Source: Bdellovibrionales bacterium
Lineage (GTDB): Bacteria; Bdellovibrionota; Bacteriovoracia; Bacteriovoracales; Bacteriovoracaceae
Reading direction: 5' to 3'
NCBI GenBank assembly: GCA_030633015.1
Contig: DAOVTR010000125.1
Coordinates: 1-5,734 of the forward strand
Length of the DNA stretch: 5,734 nt
Position 1 is the stretch's first letter; every line of letters begins with the position of its first letter. Made by a program: the position numbers and the translations under genes. This document shows positions 1 to 5,734 of this stretch, piece by piece. A model generated the notes under the pieces. The model was not told the DNA's origin and made no database searches. It worked only from the letters and a program-made list of their open reading frames with translations.

Positions 1-142
1 ATGGCTCATAAAATGCAGACCTAAAAGCAAAAACAAAAAAAACAATTAAAAAAATTGATTTGGTCTCTTTAATATAATAGGCCCTGCCCTTATTAAAAAA
101 TTTGCTCTTAACATCTATGCTTTGATTTTCTTCATTATCCAT
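1..142 (-). CDS. lepB: Signal peptidase I, N-terminal fragment (runs off window)
   Basis: The minus-strand frame from ATG at 142 is open to the window edge, giving 47 codons. Seen: a charged, hydrophilic N-terminus (residues 1-28), a hydrophobic segment at about 29-40 (SIFLIVFFVFAF), then RSAFYEP. Known of the family: a type I signal peptidase has an N-terminal membrane anchor followed by an R-S/T-x-x-x-E-P-type stretch, which runs directly into the S-G-S-M box holding the catalytic serine. Here the window ends just before that box, so neither the serine nor the later lysine can be checked. The enzyme would cut signal peptides from secreted proteins at the outer face of the inner membrane. 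The start is supported by GAGG at 147-150, 4 nt upstream of a T-rich spacer and ATG. A TTG at 160 is in frame but has no good ribosome site. The gene lies 67 nt downstream of the yciO-like stop and is probably the last visible member of the pgi operon. Confidence 0.8.
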   Translation of the reverse strand, partial: MDNEENQSIDVKSKFFNKGRAYYIKETKSIFLIVFFVFAFRSAFYEP

Positions 143-209
143 ATAAACCTCGGGAACCAATAAATATTTAATTTTTATAACCTATTTCAGACAATAAATT
201 AATAAATAT

Positions 210-871
210 TTATAATAATTCTGAAATATCTCCTGCACCATGCCTAATAACCTCTGGAACTCCATCATTATTTGAAAAATTTACGATTGTACTATCACCT
301 AAAAATTCTTCAACACCTCCATCTATTATCATACTAAGTCTATGACCTAATGCTTCTTCAATTTGATAACTACAAATAGAAGACTCAATATCTATCAGTT
401 GATCTACCGAAGAGATCAAATCATTTAACATGGAGTGAGTAATAGATGTTATAATCAAAGGTTTTTCAAACAGTGAAATTAATTTTGAACAAAGAACTGA
501 CTTAGGTATTCTAATACCAATCTCTTTTTCTTTTTTGTAGTCTTTAATACATCGAGGAATATCCTTGGTTGGCATAAAAATAAAAGTAAATGGCCCAGGA
601 ATTTTTTTTCTTAAAAATTTATAAGCCATGTCTGAAATAACAGCAAATTGACTTGCCTGAGATACAGAATTACATAAAAGACTGAAATGCTTTTCTTTAG
701 ACGCATGTTTTATCTTATATAAAGTTTCTACACTTTTTTTGAATATGGGTTAGCCGCAATTATCCAATTTGTATCAGTAGGTAGAGCAACTAATTCTCCT
801 TCAACAAGAAACTCAATTGCCTTTTTCAAGATACGATCATCTGGATTATTTTCAATTACATACTCAATCAT
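210..871 (-). CDS. YciO-like Sua5/YciO/YrdC family protein, split by a frameshift
   Basis: Two minus-strand frames together encode one 220-residue protein, close to E. coli YciO (about 206). The first frame starts at ATG 871 and carries the family's N-terminal ALPTDT motif (residues 29-34); it stops at TAG 728-730 after 47 codons. The second frame, joined at the A7 run 734-740, continues SVETLYKIK, then HFSLLC (62-67), IPGPFTFIF, IGIRIP and the C-terminal VIRHGAGDIS, all aligning with YciO in order. Known: this fold binds ATP and nucleic acid; the Sua5/TsaC branch makes threonylcarbamoyl-AMP for tRNA t6A, while the YciO branch has a less settled role. The KIKHASKEKHF region looks more YciO-like than the KxRP form of Sua5, so I would not call it tsaC. 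The start has AGGA 7 nt upstream and lies 15 nt after the pgi stop. The split may be a sequencing error, a true mutation or a functional slip site. If only the downstream frame is annotated (start ATG 629), the protein lacks its nucleotide-binding N-terminus. Confidence 0.82.
734..740 (-). other. A7 homopolymer at the yciO frame junction, possible -1 slip site
   Basis: On the coding strand the bases read TC-A-AAA-AAA-GTG-TAG in the upstream frame. The seven A's form the slippery heptamer A AAA AAA in the correct phase, and slipping back one base gives K-K-S-V-E-T, the sequence needed to join the two halves. One extra A (A8) would give the same protein. The upstream frame ends only one codon after the run. 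I see no clear downstream hairpin and no Shine-Dalgarno-like stimulator directly upstream, which weakens the case for programmed frameshifting and leaves a homopolymer indel as the simplest reading. Confidence 0.6.
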
Positions 872-886
872 CAACCTATCCTAATT

Positions 887-2503
887 TTATTGATATTTCC
901 TATAAAAGTTAATCAAACCTTCAGTCGAACTATCAAATCCTGCTAATTTACTTGATGAATTATTTAAATCTTTTAAAATTCCACTTGCTAAAACTTTACC
1001 AAGTTGCACTCCCCATTGATCAAAAGAAAAAACATTCCAAATAATACCTTGAACAAAGATTTTATGTTCATACATCGCAATTAACTTACCCAAGATAGCA
1101 GGAGTTAAACTCTTGGCCATAATTGTATTTGTTGGTTTATTTCCTTCAAACACTTTAAATGGAACTAGAGGCTTATTTTTTTCTTCCAGCTCTACCTCTC
1201 TTTTACTTTTCCCAAAGGCCAATGCTCTTGTTTGTGCAAAAAAATTGGCCATTAATTTTTCATGATGATCTCCAATTACATTTAAACTTTGAGCAAAGCC
1301 AATAAAATCACATGGGATTAACTTAGTTCCTTGGTGAATCAATTGATAAAAAGCGTGCTGACCATTTGTTCCTGGCTCTCCCCAAATAATCGGACCTGTT
1401 TGATAATCGATTTTATTTCCCTGCTTATCGACACTTTTTCCATTACTTTCCATATCACCTTGTTGAAAATAAGCGGGAAACCGATGCATATACTGATCGT
1501 ATGGAAGTATAGCGTGAGACTGAGCATCCCAAAAATTATTATACCAAATTCCTAAAAGTGCCAAGATAACAGGAATATTTTTTTCTAAAGGAGTATTTAA
1601 AAAATGTTGGTCCATCTCACTGAAGCCATCCAATAATTCATAATAATGTTGAGGACCTATCGTAATCATAATTGGAAGACCTATTGCAGATGTAAGAGAA
1701 TACCTACCTCCTACCCAATCCCAAAATTCAAACATATTTGCTGTATCAATTCCAAAATCTGATACTGATTTTTCATTTGTTGATAGAGCAATAAAATGTG
1801 AAGCTATTGCTTTAGAATCTTTAAAAAAATCTAACAACCAACTCTTAGCACTCTCAGCATTAGTCATGGTTTCTTGAGTTGTAAATGTTTTTGATGCAAC
1901 AATAAATAAAGTCTCTTCAGGATTTAAAAATTTAATTGTTTCACTTAAATGAGTTCCATCAATATTTGATACAAATAAAATATTTTGTTCTCTATTTGAA
2001 TAATATTTTAAGGCCTCAGTAACCATCACGGGCCCTAAATCAGATCCGCCTATGCCAATATTTACGATATTCTTAATAGACTTTCCACTATATCCCTTCC
2101 AACTACCTGTGCGAATATTATTGGAAACTCTTTCCATCTTACTTAAAACATTATGAACTTCAGGCATAACATCTTTCCCTTCAAACATAACCGGCTTACC
2201 TGTTCTATTTCTAAGGGCACAATGTAAAACTGCTCGATTTTCAGTTTTATTTATTTTTTCTCCATCAAACATATTACTTATTTCTTCTTTTAAATTTTGC
2301 TCACGAGCTAAATCTAATAACGTTCTTAAGACTTCTTCGTTAATTAAATTTTTTGAATAATCAAAAAAAATCCCCATATTTTCGATTGAATACTTATTCT
2401 GACGTGACGAATCACCATCAAACATATCTTTTAAAGAAATATTTTCCGTCTGCTTTTTAAGTTGTTTTAATTTTTTAAAAGATTTCAAATCTTGTAAACT
2501 CAT
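887..2503 (-). CDS. pgi: Glucose-6-phosphate isomerase
   Basis: This cytoplasmic enzyme interconverts glucose 6-phosphate and fructose 6-phosphate in glycolysis and gluconeogenesis. The 538-residue protein is full length for the family (E. coli 549). Visible landmarks: first SIS domain with GIGGSDLGP (150-158); phosphate-binding loop SKTFTTQET (204-212); signature one [13 protein letters not shown] (263-275, with R267); the catalytic-base segment MESNGK (E352); NGQHAFYQ with the ring-opening histidine H383; and C-terminal FDQWGV..LGK with K503. One deviation: the normally glutamate position in GVELGK is glutamine (Q500), while the catalytic residues are kept. The start is well supported by AAGGAG at 2511-2516, 7 nt upstream of ATG. 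It is the first gene of a minus-strand unit with yciO (15 nt downstream) and lepB, and is divergent from the aminotransferase gene. Confidence 0.98.
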   Translation of the reverse strand: MSLQDLKSFKKLKQLKKQTENISLKDMFDGDSSRQNKYSIENMGIFFDYSKNLINEEVLRTLLDLAREQNLKEEISNMFDGEKINKTENRAVLHCALRNRTGKPVMFEGKDVMPEVHNVLSKMERVSNNIRTGSWKGYSGKSIKNIVNIGIGGSDLGPVMVTEALKYYSNREQNILFVSNIDGTHLSETIKFLNPEETLFIVASKTFTTQETMTNAESAKSWLLDFFKDSKAIASHFIALSTNEKSVSDFGIDTANMFEFWDWVGGRYSLTSAIGLPIMITIGPQHYYELLDGFSEMDQHFLNTPLEKNIPVILALLGIWYNNFWDAQSHAILPYDQYMHRFPAYFQQGDMESNGKSVDKQGNKIDYQTGPIIWGEPGTNGQHAFYQLIHQGTKLIPCDFIGFAQSLNVIGDHHEKLMANFFAQTRALAFGKSKREVELEEKNKPLVPFKVFEGNKPTNTIMAKSLTPAILGKLIAMYEHKIFVQGIIWNVFSFDQWGVQLGKVLASGILKDLNNSSSKLAGFDSSTEGLINFYRKYQ

Positions 2504-2529
2504 GGCAGTGCTCCTTAATTTATCATATG

Positions 2530-2559
2530 ATTGTATAGGAAATTAAGACCTTAAAGCAA
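2530..2559 (-). promoter_or_regulatory. Candidate sigma-70-type promoter for pgi operon
   Basis: On the minus strand, TTGCTT (2554-2559) and TACAAT (2530-2535) are separated by 18 nt. The -10 box matches TATAAT at five of six positions; the -35 matches TTGACA at only three. It would give a leader of about 20 nt before the pgi start, ahead of its strong ribosome site. In such AT-rich DNA weak matches are common, so this is a candidate only. Confidence 0.3.
2543..2554. repeat. 12-bp palindrome in divergent intergenic region
   Basis: TTAAG-AC-CTTAA is a perfect 5-bp inverted repeat around a 2-nt centre. It lies inside the spacer of the candidate pgi promoter and about 60 nt upstream of the aminotransferase start, where a repressor could act on either gene. 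It is short and AT-rich, so chance is a real alternative. Confidence 0.3.
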
Positions 2560-2602
2560 GCGGTTCAAATATTATCTATTTCGTGACTACCTCTTTTTTG
2601 TT

Positions 2603-2617
2603 AGGATGGTTACAATG
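2603..2617 (+). promoter_or_regulatory. Ribosome binding site that decides the aminotransferase start
   Basis: AGGA at 2603-2606 overlaps the first in-frame ATG (2606) and so cannot serve it. It lies 8 nt upstream of the second in-frame ATG at 2615, which is normal spacing. The protein therefore most likely begins MKKTSN, three residues shorter than the longest frame. Confidence 0.65.
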
Positions 2618-3751
2618 AAAAAAACCTCCAATATCATATCCAATTTCAATCAATCAATTTTTATAAAAATGACCGATCTTGCCTTAAAGGAAAATGCAAT
2701 AAACCTATCTCAAGGTTTACCAGATTTTGATTGTGCTCCCCATTTATATCAATACTTAAATGAAGCTTGTACAAGCGGAAAGAATCAATCATCACCTGCT
2801 AAAGGTTTGTTAAAATTAAGAGATGTAATATCCGCCAACTATGAAAATTATTATAATTTAAAATATAATTCCCAAACAGAGATTACCATTACCAATGGAG
2901 CTACTGAAGCACTCTTTTCAACCATCCAAGCAATCACAAACCCTGGAGATGAAATTATTGTTTTTGAACCTTTTTTTGATACATATATTCCGGCCATAAA
3001 AATGGCACATGCCACGCCCATAATTGTAACTCTCCATGGGCCTAAGTTTAACTTTGATATAGCTGAACTTAAAAAAGCATTTAGCATAAAAACTAAAGCA
3101 GTAATATTTAACTCTCCTCACAATCCAACAGGAAAAGTATTTACTAAAAAAGAGATTGAGCTTTTAAGTAACCTTGTAATAGAACATGACTGCTACCTAA
3201 TTTCAGATGAAGTATATGAGTATCTTCTATATGACAATGCAACACATATTCCCCCGGCCGTAATTGATGGAATGAAAGAAAGAACTATTACTATCTCTTC
3301 ATCTGGAAAAACAATGGGCATGACAGGATGGCGAGTTGGATGGGCCTGCGCACCTGCTAGATTATCATCCCAAATAGACTTAGTTCACCAAAATGTTACT
3401 TTTTCTGCTCCCAGGCCTCAACAAGAAGCTCTAGTAAAATGTCTTTCAAAGCTCGATAATTATCTACCCGATTTTAGAGAAATTTTCCAAAATAAAAGAG
3501 ATATTCTTTTTGATATTCTTTCTAAATCTGAACTAACTCCTTTATTGCCTAGCTCAACTTATTTTATACTGGCCAAAATACCTGATAATTTTTATGAAGG
3601 TGATATTGCTTACTGTCGCCAACTAATAATAGAAAAAAAATTGGCCACAATTCCTTGTTCTGCCTTTTATGAAAACTCTTTAGATGGCAGCAGATACCTA
3701 AGATTTTGTTTTGCTAAAAAAAACGAAACACTATTAAAACTCTCTATTTAA
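2615..3751 (+). CDS. Class I/II PLP-dependent aminotransferase, kynurenine/methionine aminotransferase type
   Basis: A cytoplasmic fold-type I transaminase of 378 residues (start at 2615; an ATG at 2606 would add three). Landmarks: LSQGLPDFD (31-39) near the substrate entrance; NGATEAL (94-100) at the cofactor phosphate; EPFFDTY (118-124); NSPHNPTGK (166-174) with N170; ISDEVYEYLLYD (196-207) with D198 and Y201; SSSGKTMGMTGWRVGW (228-243) with the PLP Schiff-base lysine K232; and YLRFCFAK (361-368) with the carboxylate-binding R363. The pattern matches mammalian kynurenine aminotransferase/glutamine transaminase K and E. coli YbdL (methionine aminotransferase), so an oxo-acid transaminase for methionine, glutamine or aromatic amino acids is likely; the exact substrate cannot be read. 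Two oddities: the usual NQY tyrosine is serine (NQSS, 57-60), and the C-terminus ends soon after the arginine motif, about 8-10 residues earlier than in close relatives. It is a single gene, divergent from pgi and overlapping the convergent nitroreductase gene by 8 bp. Confidence 0.93.
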   Translation: MKKTSNIISNFNQSIFIKMTDLALKENAINLSQGLPDFDCAPHLYQYLNEACTSGKNQSSPAKGLLKLRDVISANYENYYNLKYNSQTEITITNGATEALFSTIQAITNPGDEIIVFEPFFDTYIPAIKMAHATPIIVTLHGPKFNFDIAELKKAFSIKTKAVIFNSPHNPTGKVFTKKEIELLSNLVIEHDCYLISDEVYEYLLYDNATHIPPAVIDGMKERTITISSSGKTMGMTGWRVGWACAPARLSSQIDLVHQNVTFSAPRPQQEALVKCLSKLDNYLPDFREIFQNKRDILFDILSKSELTPLLPSSTYFILAKIPDNFYEGDIAYCRQLIIEKKLATIPCSAFYENSLDGSRYLRFCFAKKNETLLKLSI

Positions 3752-4301
3752 ATTTTTCCCCAAAATCATCAAGCCACAACATATCATGAATTTCTTTTCT
3801 AACAGGACCTACTTTAGATTTATCTACAGGTTCTCCAATTGGCATTGCAATAACAACTGTGTGCGTCTTAGGAAGTTTAATTATTTTAGCAATTTCTTCA
3901 TGATTCATGGATCCAACAATCACTGTTCCGAGTCCCATTTCATGGGCCTTAAGTGAAATATTTTGAAATGCCATTCCTAAATCGAACATAAACCAATCAC
4001 TAAACTTTGTTGATTGAATATTTTTTTTAAATCCCGCAACCTTTTTTTCTGAAACCCCTACCAACAATGCACTACAACTATTTGAACAGGTTCGTGCGGG
4101 GTTAGTTGCAGAATATAAATCTGTAATCATATTAATCTTTGCTTTATCTCTAACCAATATAAAGTTCCAAGATTGAGTATTGGCCCACGATGGTGCCCAC
4201 CTTGCACAATTTACTAAATCAAGTATTTGCTGATCAGATACATAATAATCTGTAAATTTACGAATTGATCTTCTGTTTAATATGACTTCATCTAACTCCA
4301 T
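3744..4301 (-). CDS. Nitroreductase-family FMN-dependent NAD(P)H oxidoreductase
   Basis: A small cytoplasmic flavoprotein of 185 residues, normal for the short branch of the family. Visible: RRSIRKF (10-16), the basic N-terminal FMN-phosphate motif; APSWANTQSWNFILV (36-50), a form of the conserved PS..N.QPW FMN loop; DWFMFDLGMAFQNISLKAHEMGLGTVIVG (102-130, shown in parts by its key residues D102, D107, Q113, G123, G125), the central helix and strand; and PIGEP (154-158) near the C-terminus. Known members form homodimers and reduce nitro compounds, quinones or enones with NAD(P)H; the natural substrate is not readable. A C-x3-C pair (C72, C76) is present. The ATG directly follows the TAA of the alcohol dehydrogenase gene with no spacer, and its ribosome site (GAGG, 5 nt upstream) lies in the last codons of that gene, so translation is probably coupled. 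Its last 8 bp overlap the tail of the aminotransferase gene. Confidence 0.92.
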   Translation of the reverse strand: MELDEVILNRRSIRKFTDYYVSDQQILDLVNCARWAPSWANTQSWNFILVRDKAKINMITDLYSATNPARTCSNSCSALLVGVSEKKVAGFKKNIQSTKFSDWFMFDLGMAFQNISLKAHEMGLGTVIVGSMNHEEIAKIIKLPKTHTVVIAMPIGEPVDKSKVGPVRKEIHDMLWLDDFGEKFK

Positions 4302-5468
4302 TTATTCCTCTGCTTTATGTAAAATTTCTTCAATTAATTCCTTATTATATTCAGTCAAATGCCATCTTTTAGCTAGCATAGTAGCATTATTAGCAATATT
4401 TTCAATTTCATTACTACTAATAGTTGCCTCTTTTAATCTAACTGGAACCTTTATTTTTTTAAACCATAACTCAAGCAAATCAACTGCACTTTGAGCATTT
4501 TGTTTTTCATTCCCATTGTTAATATTAAATATTCTACTCGCAAATTGAGAAAACTTCTGTAGATTTTTCTGAGAATAATATTTCATCCAAGCCGGAATGA
4601 CGATAGAAAGACCAGCTCCATGTGGAATATCATATAATGCACTTAATGAATGCTCTATCATATGCATAGGAAATCCTAAGCAACCACTACCGGCCATAGT
4701 CAAGCCATTTAATGCTAAAGTTGCTGACCACATCAATGAAGCTCGAGCTTCATAATCTTTTGGATTATCCAAAATAATTTCTGCAGATTCCATTATAGTT
4801 TTAATAATTGACTCTACGAATCTGTCTTGTAATACGGTATTTTTATCACCATTATAAAAATAACCTTCAAGTACATGAGATATTGCATCCACTGCCCCAT
4901 ACATTGAATAGTTTCTAGGAACACTAAAAGTATTTACAGGATCTAACACAGAGACTTTAGGAAAAAGGTGATTACTATTTAAATTAAATTTTTGTCTAGT
5001 CTCTTCATTTGTAATAACTCCACCACTGTTCATTTCAGATCCAGTTGCAGCAAGTGTTAACACTGTAGTAATTGGAACGGCCCGCTCTACCTTTGCTTTT
5101 CCCTCGAAAAGATCCCAGACATCTCCATCATAATATACTCCGGCAGCAATTGCTTTTGCAGTATCAATAACACTCCCTCCTCCAACAGCAACTATTACAT
5201 CAAGATTTTCCTCTTTAAAATCTAAAATAGCTTTTTTAACAAAACTTAATGTCGGATTTGACTGTACTCCACCATATTCAAGCCAGGCAATTCCCGCATC
5301 AGAAAAGCTCTCAATTACGGCCTTAAATACTCCGTTACTTTTTATACTTCCTCTACCAAATAAAAGCATAATTTTTTTTCCATATACTAAAGTTTCAACT
5401 CCAATTTGAGACGTCTGACCTTTTCCAAATAATATTTTAGTCGGATTTTGAAAAATAAAATTTTGCAT
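4302..5468 (-). CDS. Iron-containing alcohol dehydrogenase, YqhD/BdhA type, probably NADPH-dependent
   Basis: A cytoplasmic group III metal-dependent alcohol dehydrogenase of 388 residues (E. coli YqhD 387), collinear with YqhD from NFIFQNPTKILFGKG at the N-terminus. Visible: nucleotide-binding loop FGRGSIKSNGV (37-47), where S41 matches the serine contacting the 2'-phosphate of NADPH in YqhD; the AVGGGSVID motif (94-102); TLAATGSEMNSG (138-149); and metal ligands by alignment D194, H198, H269 and H283, with the conserved extra histidine H273. R39 replaces a glycine of YqhD in the cofactor loop. Such enzymes mostly reduce short and medium-chain aldehydes (butanal, acrolein, malondialdehyde, methylglyoxal) to alcohols and protect against lipid-peroxidation products; the actual substrate here is unknown. 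The start has GGAG 5 nt upstream (5473-5476). It is the first gene of a two-gene unit with the nitroreductase. Confidence 0.95.
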   Translation of the reverse strand: MQNFIFQNPTKILFGKGQTSQIGVETLVYGKKIMLLFGRGSIKSNGVFKAVIESFSDAGIAWLEYGGVQSNPTLSFVKKAILDFKEENLDVIVAVGGGSVIDTAKAIAAGVYYDGDVWDLFEGKAKVERAVPITTVLTLAATGSEMNSGGVITNEETRQKFNLNSNHLFPKVSVLDPVNTFSVPRNYSMYGAVDAISHVLEGYFYNGDKNTVLQDRFVESIIKTIMESAEIILDNPKDYEARASLMWSATLALNGLTMAGSGCLGFPMHMIEHSLSALYDIPHGAGLSIVIPAWMKYYSQKNLQKFSQFASRIFNINNGNEKQNAQSAVDLLELWFKKIKVPVRLKEATISSNEIENIANNATMLAKRWHLTEYNKELIEEILHKAEE

Positions 5469-5498
5469 TATTACTCCAAGTAGAGGTTTTGATCAGTT

Positions 5499-5527
5499 AT
5501 AATATGTCAAAAATATATTAAAAATAA
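5499..5527 (-). promoter_or_regulatory. Candidate promoter for the alcohol dehydrogenase-nitroreductase unit
   Basis: On the minus strand TATTAT (5499-5504) is a five-of-six -10 box about 30 nt before the alcohol dehydrogenase start; the matching -35 position 17 nt upstream is only TTATTT. A perfect TTGACA sits at 5505-5510 but has no -10 box at normal spacing. On the plus strand a perfect TATAAT occurs at 5498-5503, also without a -35 box. The region is so AT-rich that these remain tentative. Confidence 0.25.
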
Positions 5528-5578
5528 GAGCTAGTGCATAAACATCAAAATATAACGGTTACATCTCCGACCCATTCC

Positions 5579-5602
5579 ATCAACTATCTTAAAAAAGTTG
5601 AT
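5579..5602. repeat. 7-bp inverted repeat, possible operator
   Basis: ATCAACT (5579-5585) and AGTTGAT (5596-5602) form a perfect inverted repeat with a 10-nt spacer, 24 bp in all. It lies 49 nt upstream of the plus-strand start at 5652 and its right arm overlaps TTGATT, a possible -35 box. The dimension suits a dimeric regulator; a weak AT-rich hairpin followed by U-rich RNA is the alternative, but no plus-strand gene upstream needs a terminator. Confidence 0.4.
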
Positions 5603-5616
5603 TTATTTATTTATTT
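5601..5616. repeat. (ATTT)4 tetranucleotide tandem repeat
   Basis: Four exact copies of ATTT directly follow the right arm of the inverted repeat and lie 36 nt before the ATG at 5652, where a promoter spacer would be expected. Short tandem repeats in this position can change promoter spacing when the copy number changes. Four copies in such AT-rich DNA may also be chance. Confidence 0.6.
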
Positions 5617-5651
5617 TACGATACGTTAATAAATTATAACAATGGTGACTT

Positions 5652-5734
5652 ATGAAAAATCTAAGCAAAGAACATTTGAAACTTCTTTTACAAGAAAAAT
5701 TAATTTTCAATAAAGATAATAAAGTTAATCTAGA
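5652..5734 (+). CDS. Unidentified protein, N-terminal fragment (runs off window)
   Basis: The frame from ATG 5652 is open to the window end: 27 complete codons beginning MKNLSKEHLKLLLQEK. The peptide is lysine- and leucine-rich and its first half looks helical; I do not recognise it and give no function. GGTGA (5644-5648) lies 3 nt upstream, a rather close ribosome site. A competing ATG at 5642 in another frame stops after 23 codons. Position, divergent from the alcohol dehydrogenase gene after a 183-nt regulatory-looking gap, supports a real gene start, but the fragment is too short to be certain. Confidence 0.5.
   Translation, partial: MKNLSKEHLKLLLQEKLIFNKDNKVNL

Noticed and set aside
158..160. 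TTG as an upstream start for signal peptidase I
   Set aside because: It is in frame, but the GAGG ribosome site is correctly spaced for the ATG at 142 and nothing similar precedes the TTG.
1331..1555. Plus-strand and alternative minus-strand open frames inside pgi (also 1339-1527)
   Set aside because: They lie wholly within the clear pgi gene, show no family motif and have low-complexity composition typical of frame shadows.
2851..3121. Two minus-strand open frames inside the aminotransferase gene
   Set aside because: Both are antisense to conserved PLP-enzyme sequence and have no recognisable domain or convincing ribosome site.
3707..3723. GTTTT...AAAAC hairpin near the end of the aminotransferase gene as a terminator
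   Set aside because: Five mostly A-T pairs inside coding sequence with no T tract after the stem; too weak to call.
4282..4494. Plus-strand open frame over the dehydrogenase/nitroreductase junction, with a hydrophobic-looking product
   Set aside because: It is antisense to the C-terminal codons of the dehydrogenase; the hydrophobic look comes from the AT-rich opposite strand.
5505..5510. Perfect TTGACA on the minus strand upstream of the alcohol dehydrogenase
   Set aside because: No -10 box at 15-19 nt downstream; the best match needs a 20-nt spacer, so I did not call a promoter from it.
5579..5617. Inverted repeat plus T-rich tract read as an intrinsic terminator on the plus strand
   Set aside because: The stem has only two G-C pairs and no plus-strand gene lies upstream to be terminated; an operator or chance symmetry is more likely.
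5642..5713. Short plus-strand frame starting at ATG 5642
   Set aside because: It stops after 23 codons and overlaps the longer open frame from 5652 that runs off the window.

Overview
The window is AT-rich chromosomal DNA (roughly one third G+C or less, judged by eye) with tightly packed housekeeping and redox genes. No mobile element, phage gene, tRNA, rRNA or CRISPR array is visible. Good AGGAG-type ribosome binding sites, short gaps and stop/start junctions point to a bacterium. The gene order pgi - Sua5/YciO family - signal peptidase I, with a single-anchor signal peptidase and low G+C, would fit a predatory bacterium of the Bacteriovorax/Halobacteriovorax type (Bdellovibrionota). That placement is an inference with modest confidence.

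Left block, minus strand (1-2503): a likely operon read right to left. It starts with pgi (glucose-6-phosphate isomerase), followed after 15 nt by a YciO-like Sua5/YciO/YrdC gene. After another 67 nt comes the first 47 codons of a signal peptidase I gene, cut off by the window edge just before its catalytic serine box. The YciO-like gene is split: its first 46 codons and the rest lie in different frames and meet exactly at an A7 run that also has the form of a -1 slippery heptamer. This is the most interesting point in the window.

Middle (2504-3751): a 100-nt divergent intergenic region separates pgi from a plus-strand class I/II PLP aminotransferase of the kynurenine/methionine aminotransferase type. 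Its start is best placed at 2615, not at the first ATG.

Right block, minus strand (3744-5468): a two-gene, translationally coupled unit. A YqhD/BdhA-type iron-dependent alcohol dehydrogenase is followed, with no spacer, by an FMN nitroreductase-family oxidoreductase. The nitroreductase tail overlaps the aminotransferase tail by 8 bp. Both enzymes probably use reduced nicotinamide cofactor, so a role in reducing reactive aldehydes or other electrophiles is plausible but unproven.

Right end (5469-5734): a 183-nt very AT-rich divergent intergenic region holds a 7-bp inverted repeat next to four copies of ATTT. It leads into the first 27 codons of an unidentified plus-strand gene. Apart from the split yciO, a few substitutions at normally conserved enzyme positions and the repeat-bearing promoter region, this is ordinary core-genome sequence; I see no convincing new biological system.
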